A stretch of DNA of 64,000 nt, taken from Sphingomonas immobilis (GTDB lineage Bacteria; Pseudomonadota; Alphaproteobacteria; Sphingomonadales; Sphingomonadaceae). Below the pieces are notes generated by a model that saw only the letters and a list, made by a program, of their open reading frames with translations, did not search any database and was not told the DNA's origin. The stretch lies in assembly GCF_030580995.1 (NCBI RefSeq), contig NZ_JAUQSZ010000001.1:538036-602035 (forward strand), in the 5' to 3' direction. Positions 18,437 through 29,775 of this stretch are shown one piece after another. Position 1 is the stretch's first letter. Every line of letters starts with the position of its first letter. The position numbers were made by a program, and so were the translations under genes.

Positions 18437-19065
18437 TGCGCGGCGGCTTGCTCGCGGCGCTGCTCGTCGCGGTCGCGTCGCCCGTCGTCGCCCAGGCTCC
18501 CGCGTCGGTCGCATCGCCGACGCCCGCTGTTGCCCTCCCGCGCGTCGCGCTCGACACCAGTGCAGGGCGCGTCGTCATCGAGGTGGAGAGCGTCAAGGCA
18601 CCGATCTCGGCCGCCAATTTCCTGAAATACGTTGACCAGAAGAAGCTCGACGGCGTCGAATTCTATCGTACGGTGAAGGTCGCCGATCGCTATGGCTTCG
18701 TGCAGTTCGGCGTGGCGGGCGACCCCAAGCGCAACCTGCCTCCGATCAAGCACGAGCCGACCACCGAGACCGGCCTCCACCACACCGAAGGCACGATCTC
18801 GCTCGCCCGGCTGGAGCCAGGCAGCGGGCGCGGCGAATTCACGGTCAGCGTCGGAGACCAGACCCGCTCGCTCGACGCCGCACCCGGCGTACCGGCCGAT
18901 GGCCTCGGATATGCCGCCTTCGGCCATGTCGTCGAAGGGATGGACGTGATCATTCACATCATGGACCAGCCCGTCTCCCCAACGCTGACCCAACGCGGCG
19001 CATTCAAGGGCGAAATGCCGGCCGCGGCGGTAAAGGTGCTGACGGCACGGCGGGTGAAGCCCTAG
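18436..19065 (+). CDS. Periplasmic cyclophilin-type peptidyl-prolyl isomerase
   Basis: 209 residues. A signal peptide (LLAALLVAVASPVVAQAP) predicts export to the periplasm. The cyclophilin fold is seen in APISAANFLKYVDQKKLDGVEFYRTV (with the catalytic-site Arg), GTISLARLEPGSGRGEF, and GYAAFGHVVEGMDVI. The usual MxQGG is altered to YGFVQFGVAG, so activity may be reduced. It starts at ATG 18436, sharing one base with the gatB stop (TGATG); GTG three bases earlier is an alternative. Probably the last gene of the gat operon. Confidence 0.88.
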   Translation: MRGGLLAALLVAVASPVVAQAPASVASPTPAVALPRVALDTSAGRVVIEVESVKAPISAANFLKYVDQKKLDGVEFYRTVKVADRYGFVQFGVAGDPKRNLPPIKHEPTTETGLHHTEGTISLARLEPGSGRGEFTVSVGDQTRSLDAAPGVPADGLGYAAFGHVVEGMDVIIHIMDQPVSPTLTQRGAFKGEMPAAAVKVLTARRVKP

Positions 19066-19068
19066 ACG

Positions 19069-19245
19069 CTATTGCGCGTCCGAATCCTGGTTCTTCGTCA
19101 CGCCGCCAGTCCCGCCGACGCCATCGGCATCGCCGGGCCGCGCCAGTGGATCGGGTTCCGGCCCACCTTCGCCGCGCTCGACCGCGTCCTTGCGCTCCTC
19201 GACCAGACGCTGGAGATCACTGCGCTCGTCCTTGCCATCGATCAT
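19069..19245 (-). CDS. Small acidic hypothetical protein, 58 aa
   Basis: ATG at 19243-19245 with GGGAGA 6 bases upstream. The protein begins MIDGKDERSDLQRLVEERKD and continues with a Gly/Pro/Asp-rich, probably disordered tail ending NQDSDAQ. Its start overlaps the stop of the upstream small gene (ATGA), the classic sign of a real coupled pair. It ends 3 bases from the cyclophilin stop, convergent with it. No family recognised. Confidence 0.6.
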   Translation of the reverse strand: MIDGKDERSDLQRLVEERKDAVERGEGGPEPDPLARPGDADGVGGTGGVTKNQDSDAQ

Positions 19246-19418
19246 GCGAAATCTCCCAGGTCGGTGGGCGAGGCGGGGGCACCGCCGGGGCTGTCGCCGG
19301 GCTGCGGCGCGGGGATGTCGACGTCAGGCGTCGGCGGACTCACCTCGGGCGGGGGCGAATCCGGCTGGGCGGGGGTGCTCGGTTGCGGGGGCAGTTCTGT
19401 CGGGGGCGTGGTCGCCAT
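19242..19418 (-). CDS. Small proline-rich hypothetical protein, 58 aa
   Basis: ATG at 19416-19418 with AGGAGA 7 bases upstream. About a third of residues are proline (TPPTELPPQPSTPAQPDSPP and onward), ending ASPTDLGDFA; almost certainly disordered. Overlaps the next small gene by ATGA. It lies just upstream of, and opposite to, tRNA-Leu, so its promoter must lie within about 100 bases. No family recognised. Confidence 0.6.
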   Translation of the reverse strand: MATTPPTELPPQPSTPAQPDSPPPEVSPPTPDVDIPAPQPGDSPGGAPASPTDLGDFA

Positions 19419-19464
19419 TTTGGCTCTCCTCTTCGCCCCATCAACGCAGGGACAGGAAGCAAGG

Positions 19465-19492
19465 TTGCCTCCGCCCCGATCATTGCTATAGA
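19465..19492 (+). promoter_or_regulatory. Promoter of tRNA-Leu
   Basis: TTGCCT (19465-19470), 16-base spacer, TATAGA (19487-19492). Transcription would begin about 20 bases before the tRNA. Confidence 0.55.
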
Positions 19493-19518
19493 CGCCCCCC
19501 ACACCGGCGGTGTCCCAT

Positions 19519-19603
19519 GCGGGCGTGGCGGAACTGGTAGACGCAGCAGGTTTAGGTCCTGCCATCGCAAGATGTGGGGGTTCGAGTCCCTTCGCCCGCA
19601 CCA
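19519..19603 (+). tRNA. tRNA-Leu (anticodon UAG)
   Basis: 85 bases with long variable arm, as expected for class II tRNA-Leu. Acceptor GCGGGCG pairs with CGCCCGC; anticodon arm GCAGG-TTTAGGT-CCTGC gives anticodon TAG; T arm GGGTTCGAGTCCC-like; CCA is encoded. Reads CUA codons (and other CUN by wobble). The trigger-factor gene starts 63 bases downstream and may be read through from the same promoter. Confidence 0.97.
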
Positions 19604-19666
19604 GTCACCGCCCGTGGCAAGGGATGCCGCGATCCCGATTCCCCTGAAAAGGCACGAGAACCTGAG

Positions 19667-21334
19667 ATGCAGACTGTCGAGACGTTGAACGAGGGGCTGA
19701 AGCGCGCCTACACCCTGACCATCACCGCAAAGGATATCGACAAGAAGGTCGATGCCGAGCTGAAGCGCGTCGCGCCGCAGGTGCGGATGCCCGGTTTTCG
19801 CCCCGGCAAGGTTCCCGCCAACCTCGTGCGGAAAATGCATGGCGAGGCGCTGACGCAGGATGCGCTCAACAGCTCGATCCAGGAAGGTATCCAGTCGCTG
19901 ATCGCCGAGAAGCAGCTGCGTCCGGCGATCCAGCCCTCGGTCAGCCTCGACGAAGGCTATGAGCCCGGCAAGGACGCCTCGGTTCAGGTCGCGCTCGAAG
20001 TGCTGCCCGACGTGCCGACGCCCGCCATCGACGGCCTCAAGCTCGAACGCCTGACGGTCCCCGCCGGCGACGACGCGATCGACGCGCAGCTCCAGAAGTT
20101 CGCCGAGCAGCAGAAGAACTGGGAAGACGCCAAGGACACGTACAAGGCGAAGCAGGGCGATCTCGTCACCGTCGATTTCGTCGGCAAGACGGCGGACGGC
20201 GTCGCCTTCGAGGGCGGCACCGGCACCGACATGGGCGTCGAGATCGGCTCGGGCCGCCTGATCCCGGGCTTCGAGGACCAGCTCGTCGGCGTGAAGACCG
20301 GCGAGGAGCGCGTGCTCAACGTCACTTTCCCGGCGGATTACCCGGCGAAGGATCTGGCCGGCGCGCCCGCCACGTTCGAGATCACCGCCAAGAAGGTGCA
20401 GACCGCCGGCGAGACCAAGATCGACGACAGCCTCGCGACCTCGCTCGGCCTCGAGAGCCTGGAGCAGCTCAAGGGTCTGCTCAAGGGCCAGATCGAGCAG
20501 GAGCTGAACGGCCTCACGCGCACCTATATGAAGCGCAAGCTGCTCGATCAGCTTGCCGAGGGCCATGATTTCGAAGTGCCGCCGACGATGGTCGAGGCCG
20601 AGTTCGACCAGATCTGGCAGCAGCTCCAGCACGAAGCGACGCACGAGGAGGATCCCGCCGGCGCCCTCGCCGAAATGGAAGGCGAGCGCGACGATTACCG
20701 CGCCATCGCAGAGCGTCGCGTGCGCCTCGGCCTGCTCCTCTCGGAGATCGGCCAGAAGAACGGCGTCGACGTCTCCGCGCAGGAAATGAACCGCCTGATC
20801 GCGCAGGCCGCGCAGCAATACGGCCCCGAGGATCGCCAGCGTTTCATCCAGTACGTCCAGTCCGAGCCGATGGCCGCCGCGCAGCTCCGCGCGCCGCTCT
20901 ATGAGGACAAGGTCGTCGACTGGCTGTTCGAAAAGGCTGAAATCAGCGACCGCGAAGTGACGCGCGAGGAACTGGAAGCGGCGATCGAGAGCGAAGAAGG
21001 CTTTTCGACCGGCACGCATCACCACGACCACGACAACCACAAGCCCAAGGCGAAGAAGGCCGCCGCGAAGAAGCCCGCCGCCAAGGCCGCTTCGCCCAAG
21101 GACGCGCCTGCTGCCGAGCCCGCCAAGAAGGCGCCTGCCAAGAAGGCCGCCGCCAAGGTCGACACGTCGGAAGAGCCTGCCCCCGCCGAGGCCGTCGCCG
21201 CTGAGCCGGTGAAGAAGGCCGCGACCAAGAAGGCCCCCGCCGCCAAGGCGGAAGCGCCTGCGGAAACCGCCGAGGCCGCGCCCGCCAAGAAGCCCGCGGC
21301 GAAGAAGGCCCCGGCGAAGAAGGCCGAGGCCTAA
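19667..21334 (+). CDS. tig: Trigger factor with long Lys/Ala/Pro-rich tail
   Basis: Ribosome-associated chaperone and prolyl isomerase. The N-terminal ribosome-binding domain contains the docking signature MPGFRPGKVPANLVRK (G-F-R-x-x-K-x-P); the FKBP domain spans about 160-245 (GDLVTVDFVGKTADGVAFEG ... GFEDQLVGVKTGEE); the helical C-domain runs to about residue 445. Beyond it, residues about 450-555 are a His/Asp patch (HHHDHDNHK) followed by about 100 residues of KKAAAKKPAAK-type repeats absent from E. coli trigger factor. The start is ATG 19667 (MQTVETLNEG); an upstream in-frame extension would overlap tRNA-Leu. The 555 residues exceed the usual 430-450. Confidence 0.95.
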   Translation: MQTVETLNEGLKRAYTLTITAKDIDKKVDAELKRVAPQVRMPGFRPGKVPANLVRKMHGEALTQDALNSSIQEGIQSLIAEKQLRPAIQPSVSLDEGYEPGKDASVQVALEVLPDVPTPAIDGLKLERLTVPAGDDAIDAQLQKFAEQQKNWEDAKDTYKAKQGDLVTVDFVGKTADGVAFEGGTGTDMGVEIGSGRLIPGFEDQLVGVKTGEERVLNVTFPADYPAKDLAGAPATFEITAKKVQTAGETKIDDSLATSLGLESLEQLKGLLKGQIEQELNGLTRTYMKRKLLDQLAEGHDFEVPPTMVEAEFDQIWQQLQHEATHEEDPAGALAEMEGERDDYRAIAERRVRLGLLLSEIGQKNGVDVSAQEMNRLIAQAAQQYGPEDRQRFIQYVQSEPMAAAQLRAPLYEDKVVDWLFEKAEISDREVTREELEAAIESEEGFSTGTHHHDHDNHKPKAKKAAAKKPAAKAASPKDAPAAEPAKKAPAKKAAAKVDTSEEPAPAEAVAAEPVKKAATKKAPAAKAEAPAETAEAAPAKKPAAKKAPAKKAEA

Positions 21335-21336
21335 AT

Positions 21337-21414
21337 CCATTCGCCCTGAGCTTGTCGAAGGGCTGTTCTTCTTGTCTAAGAGGGACAGGACTTCGACGGG
21401 TTCAGTCCGAACGG
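21337..21414. repeat. Dispersed inverted repeat, family A copy 5
   Basis: CCATTCGCCCTGAGCTTGTC facing GACTTCGACGGGTTCAGTCC plus GAACGG, with a CTTCTTG...AAGAGGGACAGG centre; more degenerate than the gat copies. It begins 3 bases after the tig stop and ends 17 bases before the next start. Confidence 0.8.
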
Positions 21415-21430
21415 GGATGGGGCGAGGACT

Positions 21431-22384
21431 TTGTCAGAACCAAGAATAGCCGTCCTGCTCCCCTGCTATAACGAAGAGGCCGCGATCGGTGCGACGATCG
21501 CCGGGTTTCGCGCCGCGCTGCCTGATGCGGCGATCTACGTCTACGACAACAACAGCAAGGACGGCACCGTCGCCGCCGCGCGTGCGGCGGGCGCGACCGT
21601 CCGTAGCGAGCGGATCCAGGGCAAAGGCGCGGTCGTGCGCCGCATGTTCGCCGACGTCGATGCCGACGTCTATGTGATGGCCGACGGCGATGCGACCTAC
21701 GACGCCGCTTCCGCCCCCGCGATGGTCGAACGCCTGCTCGACGAACAGCTCGACATGATCGTCGGCGCGCGCGTGACGCAGGCCGATGCCGCGTACCGGC
21801 GCGGCCACCGCTTCGGCAACGCGCTCCTCACCGGCATGCTCGCGCGCCTGTTCGGGCGCAGCTTCACCGATATCCTCTCGGGCTACCGCGTATTCTCGCG
21901 CCGCTTCGTGAAGAGCTTCCCGGTGCTATCGGCGGGGTTCGAGATCGAGACCGAGATCAGCGTCCACGCGCTGGAACTGCGCATGCCGGTCGCGGAACTG
22001 GAGACGCCGTATTTCGAACGGCCCGAAGGCTCCGAATCGAAGCTCAGCACGTACAGCGACGGCTTCCGCATCCTGCGCACGATCGTCCAGCTTTACCGGA
22101 TCGAACGGCCGATATTGTTTTTCGGCGGCATTGGCCTGCTGCTGGCGCTGATCGGGCTCGGGCTCGCTGTGCCGCTGGTCATCACCTATTGGCACACCCA
22201 TCTCGTCCCGCGCCTCCCGACGGCGGTGATGGTGACGGGGCTGATGATACTAGCCGCGCTGTGCCTGTTCTCCGGGCTGATCCTCGATACCGTGGTGCGC
22301 GGTCGGCGCGAGGTGCGGCGGCTGGCCTATCTTTCCCATCGCGCGCCGGGGATCGACCGTCGGGGCGATCAAGGCGGGGCTTGA
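21431..22384 (+). CDS. Family 2 glycosyltransferase, membrane-anchored
   Basis: 317 residues. GT-A domain with AVLLPCYNEEAAIGATIAGF, the nucleotide-binding DNNSKDGT, the metal-binding ADGDATYD, and acceptor-side SGYRVFSRRFVKSFP. Two hydrophobic segments near the C-terminus (about 225-250 and 262-285) anchor it in the inner membrane, as in dolichyl- or undecaprenyl-phosphate sugar transferases. The start is a TTG at 21431 with GCGAGGA upstream. A prenyl-phosphate glycosyl transferase is the best guess; the sugar is unknown. Confidence 0.85.
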   Translation: MSEPRIAVLLPCYNEEAAIGATIAGFRAALPDAAIYVYDNNSKDGTVAAARAAGATVRSERIQGKGAVVRRMFADVDADVYVMADGDATYDAASAPAMVERLLDEQLDMIVGARVTQADAAYRRGHRFGNALLTGMLARLFGRSFTDILSGYRVFSRRFVKSFPVLSAGFEIETEISVHALELRMPVAELETPYFERPEGSESKLSTYSDGFRILRTIVQLYRIERPILFFGGIGLLLALIGLGLAVPLVITYWHTHLVPRLPTAVMVTGLMILAALCLFSGLILDTVVRGRREVRRLAYLSHRAPGIDRRGDQGGA

Positions 22385-22408
22385 ACTCGCTTTCGCCAGC
22401 GCCGATGT
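22380..22408 (+). promoter_or_regulatory. Possible heat-shock promoter of clpP
   Basis: CTTGAA (22380-22385), 15 bases, GCCGATGT (22401-22408) resembles the RpoH consensus CTTGAA / CCCCATnT. It begins in the last codons of the glycosyltransferase gene and would start transcription about 30 bases before clpP. Confidence 0.4.
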
Positions 22409-22444
22409 AGGGTTCCGCTAGGGCATAAGGACCAAGAGAACTCC

Positions 22445-23137
22445 ATGCACAATCCGTTCGAGACCGGCAATTTCGCGCCTCCCGGCTTCCGCACCGATCC
22501 GATCACCGGCGGGCTCGTGCCCATCGTTATCGAACAGTCGAACCGCGGCGAGCGCAGCTTCGACATCTATTCGCGCCTCCTTCGCGAGCGCATCATTTTC
22601 GTGACCGGCGGGGTCGAGGATCACATGGCCTCGGTCATCACCGCTCAGTTGCTGTTCCTCGAATCGGAAAATCCGAAGAAGGACATCTTCATGTACATCA
22701 ACTCGCCGGGCGGCGTCGTTACGGCGGGCATGGCGATCCATGACACGATGCAGTATATCCGCCCGCGGGTCGGCACGGTGTGCATCGGTCAGGCTGCCTC
22801 GATGGGCAGCTTCCTGCTCGCCGCCGGCGAACCCGGGATGCGCGTCGCGCTCACCAACGCGCGCATCATGATCCATCAGCCCTCGGGCGGCGCACAGGGC
22901 ATGGCCTCGGACATCCAGATCCAGGCCAAGGAAATCCAGCGCATCAAGAACCGGATGAACGCACTCTACGCGCAGTACACCGGCCAGCCGATCGAGAAGA
23001 TTGAAGCGGCGATGGATCGCGACAATTTCCTGGAAGCGGAAGAAGCGAAGGCGTTCGGCCTGATCGACGAAGTGTTCGACAAGCGCCCGGCACTGCCGGA
23101 CGACTCGGGTTCGTCGCCGGCGCTGCCTTCCTCGTAA
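22445..23137 (+). CDS. clpP: ATP-dependent Clp protease proteolytic subunit
   Basis: Serine peptidase that assembles into tetradecamers capped by ClpX or ClpA. 230 residues. The catalytic Ser is in [11 protein letters not shown] (S119), His in [11 protein letters not shown] (H144), and Asp follows in the [12 protein letters not shown] region. The N-terminal [20 protein letters not shown] matches the axial-loop region. A short Ser-rich tail ([12 protein letters not shown]) extends the C-terminus. clpX follows after 143 bases. Confidence 0.97.
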   Translation: MHNPFETGNFAPPGFRTDPITGGLVPIVIEQSNRGERSFDIYSRLLRERIIFVTGGVEDHMASVITAQLLFLESENPKKDIFMYINSPGGVVTAGMAIHDTMQYIRPRVGTVCIGQAASMGSFLLAAGEPGMRVALTNARIMIHQPSGGAQGMASDIQIQAKEIQRIKNRMNALYAQYTGQPIEKIEAAMDRDNFLEAEEAKAFGLIDEVFDKRPALPDDSGSSPALPSS

Positions 23138-23280
23138 CGATGTATTGGGGAGCAGCGGGTTAGGGGTGAAACCTGACATCGCTGCTCCGCGATTTTGGTG
23201 ATTGTAGGAATGAAGCCGCCCGGTCTACGATGGGCTTCTTGCACAGACGCGTTCGGGATGGACGCGAAGGATGATTTTTG

Positions 23281-24549
<1,269 letters not shown>

Positions 24550-24582
24550 CTCCGCGCTAGCGGCGAATGTGGCGCACCTGCG

Positions 24583-26301
24583 TCACTTCGCCGCCTTGCG
24601 CTGCGCCGCCTGCCACGCCTGAAACGCCTCCACCGCTGCCGATCGCCGCAATACCCGCGCGTAGGGGTCGATCGTCACGTGCGCGCCCGTCGGGATCGCG
24701 ACGCTGCCGGAACCGTCCGCCATCGCCAGCCGCACCGTCCGCGTGCCGACGCGGACGTCTACCGGCATCGCAAAGGCACCGCCGCCCGGCACCGCCCATT
24801 CGAGCGCCAGAATGTTGCCCGCCCGCCGCTCGATCAGCTCGGGCAGTGCGGCCTTGCGCAGATAGACGTCGAAGAACCAGCCATAGTCCTTGCCCGTCAC
24901 GCGCTTCACGATCGCCTCGTATTCCGCGCTGCTGGCATAGCGCGGCGTGAAATTGCCCGGCTTCGGATCGAGCCGGCCGTAGACGGCGAGCAGCGTCACC
25001 GCCTTGAAATCCCTGTCGCCGATCAGCCAGCGCAGCGTGTGGAGCATCCACGACGCCTTGTAGTAGATATCCTGCCCCGGCCCGCCGCGATCGAGGCGAT
25101 AGACGTCCTCCTCGGTCCGCTCGATGCCTGACGTGAGCGGGCGGACGTTGCCGATCAGGTTGCGCTCGCCCTCCAGCATCACGGCATAGCGCGCCTCGCC
25201 GTCGCGCCAGCGCCCGTAGAGCGGCTGCATGTACGTGGCATAGCCCTCGTGCAGCCACATGTCGTCCCAGTTGGCCGCCGTCATCTGGTTGCCGAACCAT
25301 TCGTGGCTCAACTCGTGCTGGAACAGCCAGTCGAACCCCTCGGGCGCCTTGGCATAGCCATTGCCGTAGGCGTTGATCGTCTGATGCTCCATGCCCTTGT
25401 GCGGCGTCTCGACCACGCCGAGCTTCTCGTCGCCGAAGGGGTAAGGACCGATCTCGCTCTCGAAGAAATCGAGCGTCGGCGCGAATTCGGCGAAAAGCGC
25501 CTTCGCCTGCGCCTCCTCCCCGGCGAGATACCAATAGAACATCGGGACCGTATTGCCGTAGCGGCTGCGATAACTGCCCGAAATCTCCTCATACGGCCCG
25601 ACCGTCAGCGCGATGCCGTAAGTGTTGGGCCGCTTGATCCGCCAGTTCCAGGTCGTGCGCCCGTCCGCCAGCGTATCGACGCCGAGCAGCCTGCCGTTGC
25701 CGGGGGCCTTCAGCCCCTTGGGCACGGTGATGTGGAGCGTGACCGCGCCGGGCTTGCCGGTCGGGAAATCGAGGCAGGGCCAGAACAGGTCGCAGCCATA
25801 GCCCTCCGCCGTCGTCGCGACCCAGGGCCGTCCGTCCGGCGTCTTGGCCCAGACGAAGCCGTCGTCCCACGGCGCCTCGACCGCGACGTGCGGCGTGCCG
25901 CCATAGGTGATGCGCGCGACGATGGTGTCGCCCGTGCGGGCGGGGCGAGGCAGGGCGATCGCCAGCTTGCCCTCGGGATTGCTCCACGCGGATTTGGACA
26001 GCGGCTCGCCGTTCAGCACGATGCCGCCGACGGGCAGGTTGCGGTCGAGATCGACGACCAGCCGCGCAAGCGGCGCCTTCGCCGTGAAACGCAGCGTCGC
26101 GACTCCGGTGATCGCCTGCCGCTCCGGGAAGATCTCGAACACCAGATCGGCATCGTCGAAGGCGAGCTTCGCCTGTTCGGGATCGACCGGACCGCCCGAT
26201 GCCGCGGTCTGCGGTGTCAGTGCCGGCTCGCCGGGCTTGGGAAGATCGGCCGCGCCCAGCGACAGCGCGGCGAGCGGGAGCAGCAGCAAGCGCGCGTTCA
26301 T
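24583..26301 (-). CDS. M1-family zinc metallopeptidase, exported
   Basis: Aminopeptidase-N-like enzyme of 572 residues. Signal peptide MNARLLLLPLAALSLGAA predicts export. The N-terminal beta-saddle domain (about 45-230) precedes the catalytic domain with the exopeptidase region GMEHQTINAYGNGY (a variant of GAMEN), the zinc site HELSHEWFGNQ and the third ligand Glu in LHEGYATYM. The domain after that is shorter than the full ERAP-like C-terminal domain, so it resembles the leukotriene A4 hydrolase/short M1 group. The start is ATG 26301; a longer reading adds ten unlikely residues. Convergent with clpX and divergent from lon. Confidence 0.9.
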   Translation of the reverse strand: MNARLLLLPLAALSLGAADLPKPGEPALTPQTAASGGPVDPEQAKLAFDDADLVFEIFPERQAITGVATLRFTAKAPLARLVVDLDRNLPVGGIVLNGEPLSKSAWSNPEGKLAIALPRPARTGDTIVARITYGGTPHVAVEAPWDDGFVWAKTPDGRPWVATTAEGYGCDLFWPCLDFPTGKPGAVTLHITVPKGLKAPGNGRLLGVDTLADGRTTWNWRIKRPNTYGIALTVGPYEEISGSYRSRYGNTVPMFYWYLAGEEAQAKALFAEFAPTLDFFESEIGPYPFGDEKLGVVETPHKGMEHQTINAYGNGYAKAPEGFDWLFQHELSHEWFGNQMTAANWDDMWLHEGYATYMQPLYGRWRDGEARYAVMLEGERNLIGNVRPLTSGIERTEEDVYRLDRGGPGQDIYYKASWMLHTLRWLIGDRDFKAVTLLAVYGRLDPKPGNFTPRYASSAEYEAIVKRVTGKDYGWFFDVYLRKAALPELIERRAGNILALEWAVPGGGAFAMPVDVRVGTRTVRLAMADGSGSVAIPTGAHVTIDPYARVLRRSAAVEAFQAWQAAQRKAAK

Positions 26302-26331
26302 CTTGCCGCGATCACAATCCGATTTCGGCAA

Positions 26332-26361
26332 TTGATGGAAATGTTACCCGCACCATATAAG
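26332..26361 (+). promoter_or_regulatory. Promoter of lon, possibly heat-shock
   Basis: TTGATG (26332-26337), 18-base spacer, TATAAG (26356-26361). The -10 region also reads ACCATATAA, close to the RpoH CCCCATnT element, so sigma-70 and sigma-32 reading are both possible. Confidence 0.5.
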
Positions 26362-26399
26362 GGCAATCGGGCGCGTCGTTCGCGCCCACCGGAGTGTTC

Positions 26400-28814
<2,415 letters not shown>

Positions 28815-28823
28815 TGCTGAGGT

Positions 28824-28843
28824 AAACGGCTTTTTGGCCGTTT
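28824..28843 (+). terminator. Hairpin after lon, weak terminator
   Basis: AAACGGC pairs with GCCGTTT around TTTTTG, 10 bases after the lon stop. There is no T-run after it, so termination may be partial. Confidence 0.4.
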
Positions 28844-28868
28844 CCGCAGCGCCCTGTCGCATTTTGCT

Positions 28869-28898
28869 TTGACAGCCCTTCGCCAAGCCGCCTTACTA
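28869..28898 (+). promoter_or_regulatory. Promoter of hup
   Basis: Perfect TTGACA (28869-28874), 18 bases, TTACTA (28893-28898), about 55 bases before the hup start codon. Confidence 0.6.
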
Positions 28899-28952
28899 GG
28901 AGACCCGGCCCGGGCGCCGGGGCGTATTTTCGTAAACGGGGGTTCCGTAAGG

Positions 28953-29225
28953 ATGAACAAGCAGGAATTGATCGCGTCCGTCGCCGACGCGTCGGGGCTG
29001 GGCAAAGGCGATGCGAGCAAGGCGGTAGAGGCGGTGTTCGATACCATCTCGGCAGCGCTGAAGAAGGGCGACGAAGTGCGCCTGGTCGGCTTCGGGACGT
29101 TCGCCGTCAGCAAGCGCAAGGCATCGACGGGCCGCAACCCGCGCACCGGCGAGCCGATGACGATCAAGGCATCGTCGCAGCCGAAGTTCAAGGCCGGCAA
29201 GGGCCTGAAGGACTCGGTCAACTAA
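28953..29225 (+). CDS. hup: HU-family DNA-binding protein
   Basis: 90-residue nucleoid protein that bends DNA as a dimer. Typical HU sequence throughout: MNKQELIASVADASGLGKGD, EVRLVGFGTFAVSKRKA, the beta-arm GRNPRTGEPMTIKASSQPKF, and the FKAGKGLKDSVN end. The start is ATG 28953 after GTAAGGA; earlier in-frame codons overlap the promoter. Confidence 0.97.
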   Translation: MNKQELIASVADASGLGKGDASKAVEAVFDTISAALKKGDEVRLVGFGTFAVSKRKASTGRNPRTGEPMTIKASSQPKFKAGKGLKDSVN

Positions 29226-29296
29226 AGCGAGACGTCCGCCCCGCTCGCAAGGGCTGGACAAGTGGCGACCGGCTGTCTTAAGAGCCCGGTCACAAG

Positions 29297-29316
29297 GGGC
29301 GGCGGCGACGCCGCCC
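29297..29316 (+). terminator. Hairpin after hup, terminator-like
   Basis: GGGCGGCG pairs perfectly with CGCCGCCC around a GCGA tetraloop, followed by TATTA. Likely transcript end for hup, upstream of tRNA-Val. Confidence 0.5.
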
Positions 29317-29371
29317 TATTACGTTGGCGATCAGCCGACGAAGCATCGCGGCCCGGAACGGACCAGGCGAT

Positions 29372-29446
29372 GGGCGCGTAGCTCAGCGGTAGAGCACACC
29401 CTTCACACGGGTGGGGTCACAGGTTCAATCCCTGTCGCGCCCACCA
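29372..29446 (+). tRNA. tRNA-Val (anticodon CAC)
   Basis: 75 bases. Acceptor GGGCGCG pairs with CGCGCCC; anticodon arm CACCC-TTCACAC-GGGTG gives CAC; T arm ACAGGTTCAATCCCTGT; CCA encoded. Reads GUG codons. Confidence 0.97.
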
Positions 29447-29775
29447 TCGCCTAGTGGCATCGGAGTCGCGGTCGAGCTTTGTCCACATCTCACTTTCGCG
29501 ACTGAAATCGCGAGCCGTTGGCGTGGCGCGAATGTCACACTCTGCCTAAAACCGCTGCGCCGCACCATAGCCCGTCGGCACCCGGAATGGGTTTCGAGGC
29601 GCAAACGCTCCGTAAATTCAAGGTGTCCCGCTGCAGTTAACCAGGTCTGCCAGATGATGACAGTTATATGACGTCAATTGCGACAATCTGGTTACAGTCT
29701 CTGTAACAAAGCTGACATGGACCGCCTGTAGCGGCCCCCCTGCAAGGCACGGACATCGTGAAGCAGGGGACTAAA
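29447..29775 (+). other. Non-coding gap before the TonB receptor
   Basis: About 330 bases with no convincing gene. It holds TCGCGACTGAAATCGCGA just after tRNA-Val (a possible transcript-end hairpin), an 8-base palindrome TGACGTCA at 29669-29676, and the perfect inverted repeat described separately at 29691. The AT-richer last 130 bases look like the promoter and leader of the receptor gene. Confidence 0.5.
29691..29707 (+). promoter_or_regulatory. Palindromic operator candidate upstream of TonB receptor
   Basis: GTTACAGTCTCTGTAAC: 7-base perfect arms around TCT, 69 bases before the receptor start. Its size and placement suit a dimeric transcription factor, and it may overlap the -10 region. 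The regulator is unknown; it does not look like a Fur box. Confidence 0.5.

Noticed and set aside
19340..21340. 666-codon minus-strand frame opposite tig, full of Gly-Leu-Arg repeats
   Set aside because: It is the antisense of the Lys/Ala-rich trigger-factor tail and of the true plus-strand gene; low complexity and no ribosome site.
29411..29671. 86-codon frame after tRNA-Val
   Set aside because: Starts inside the tRNA, has no ribosome site and no recognisable protein pattern.
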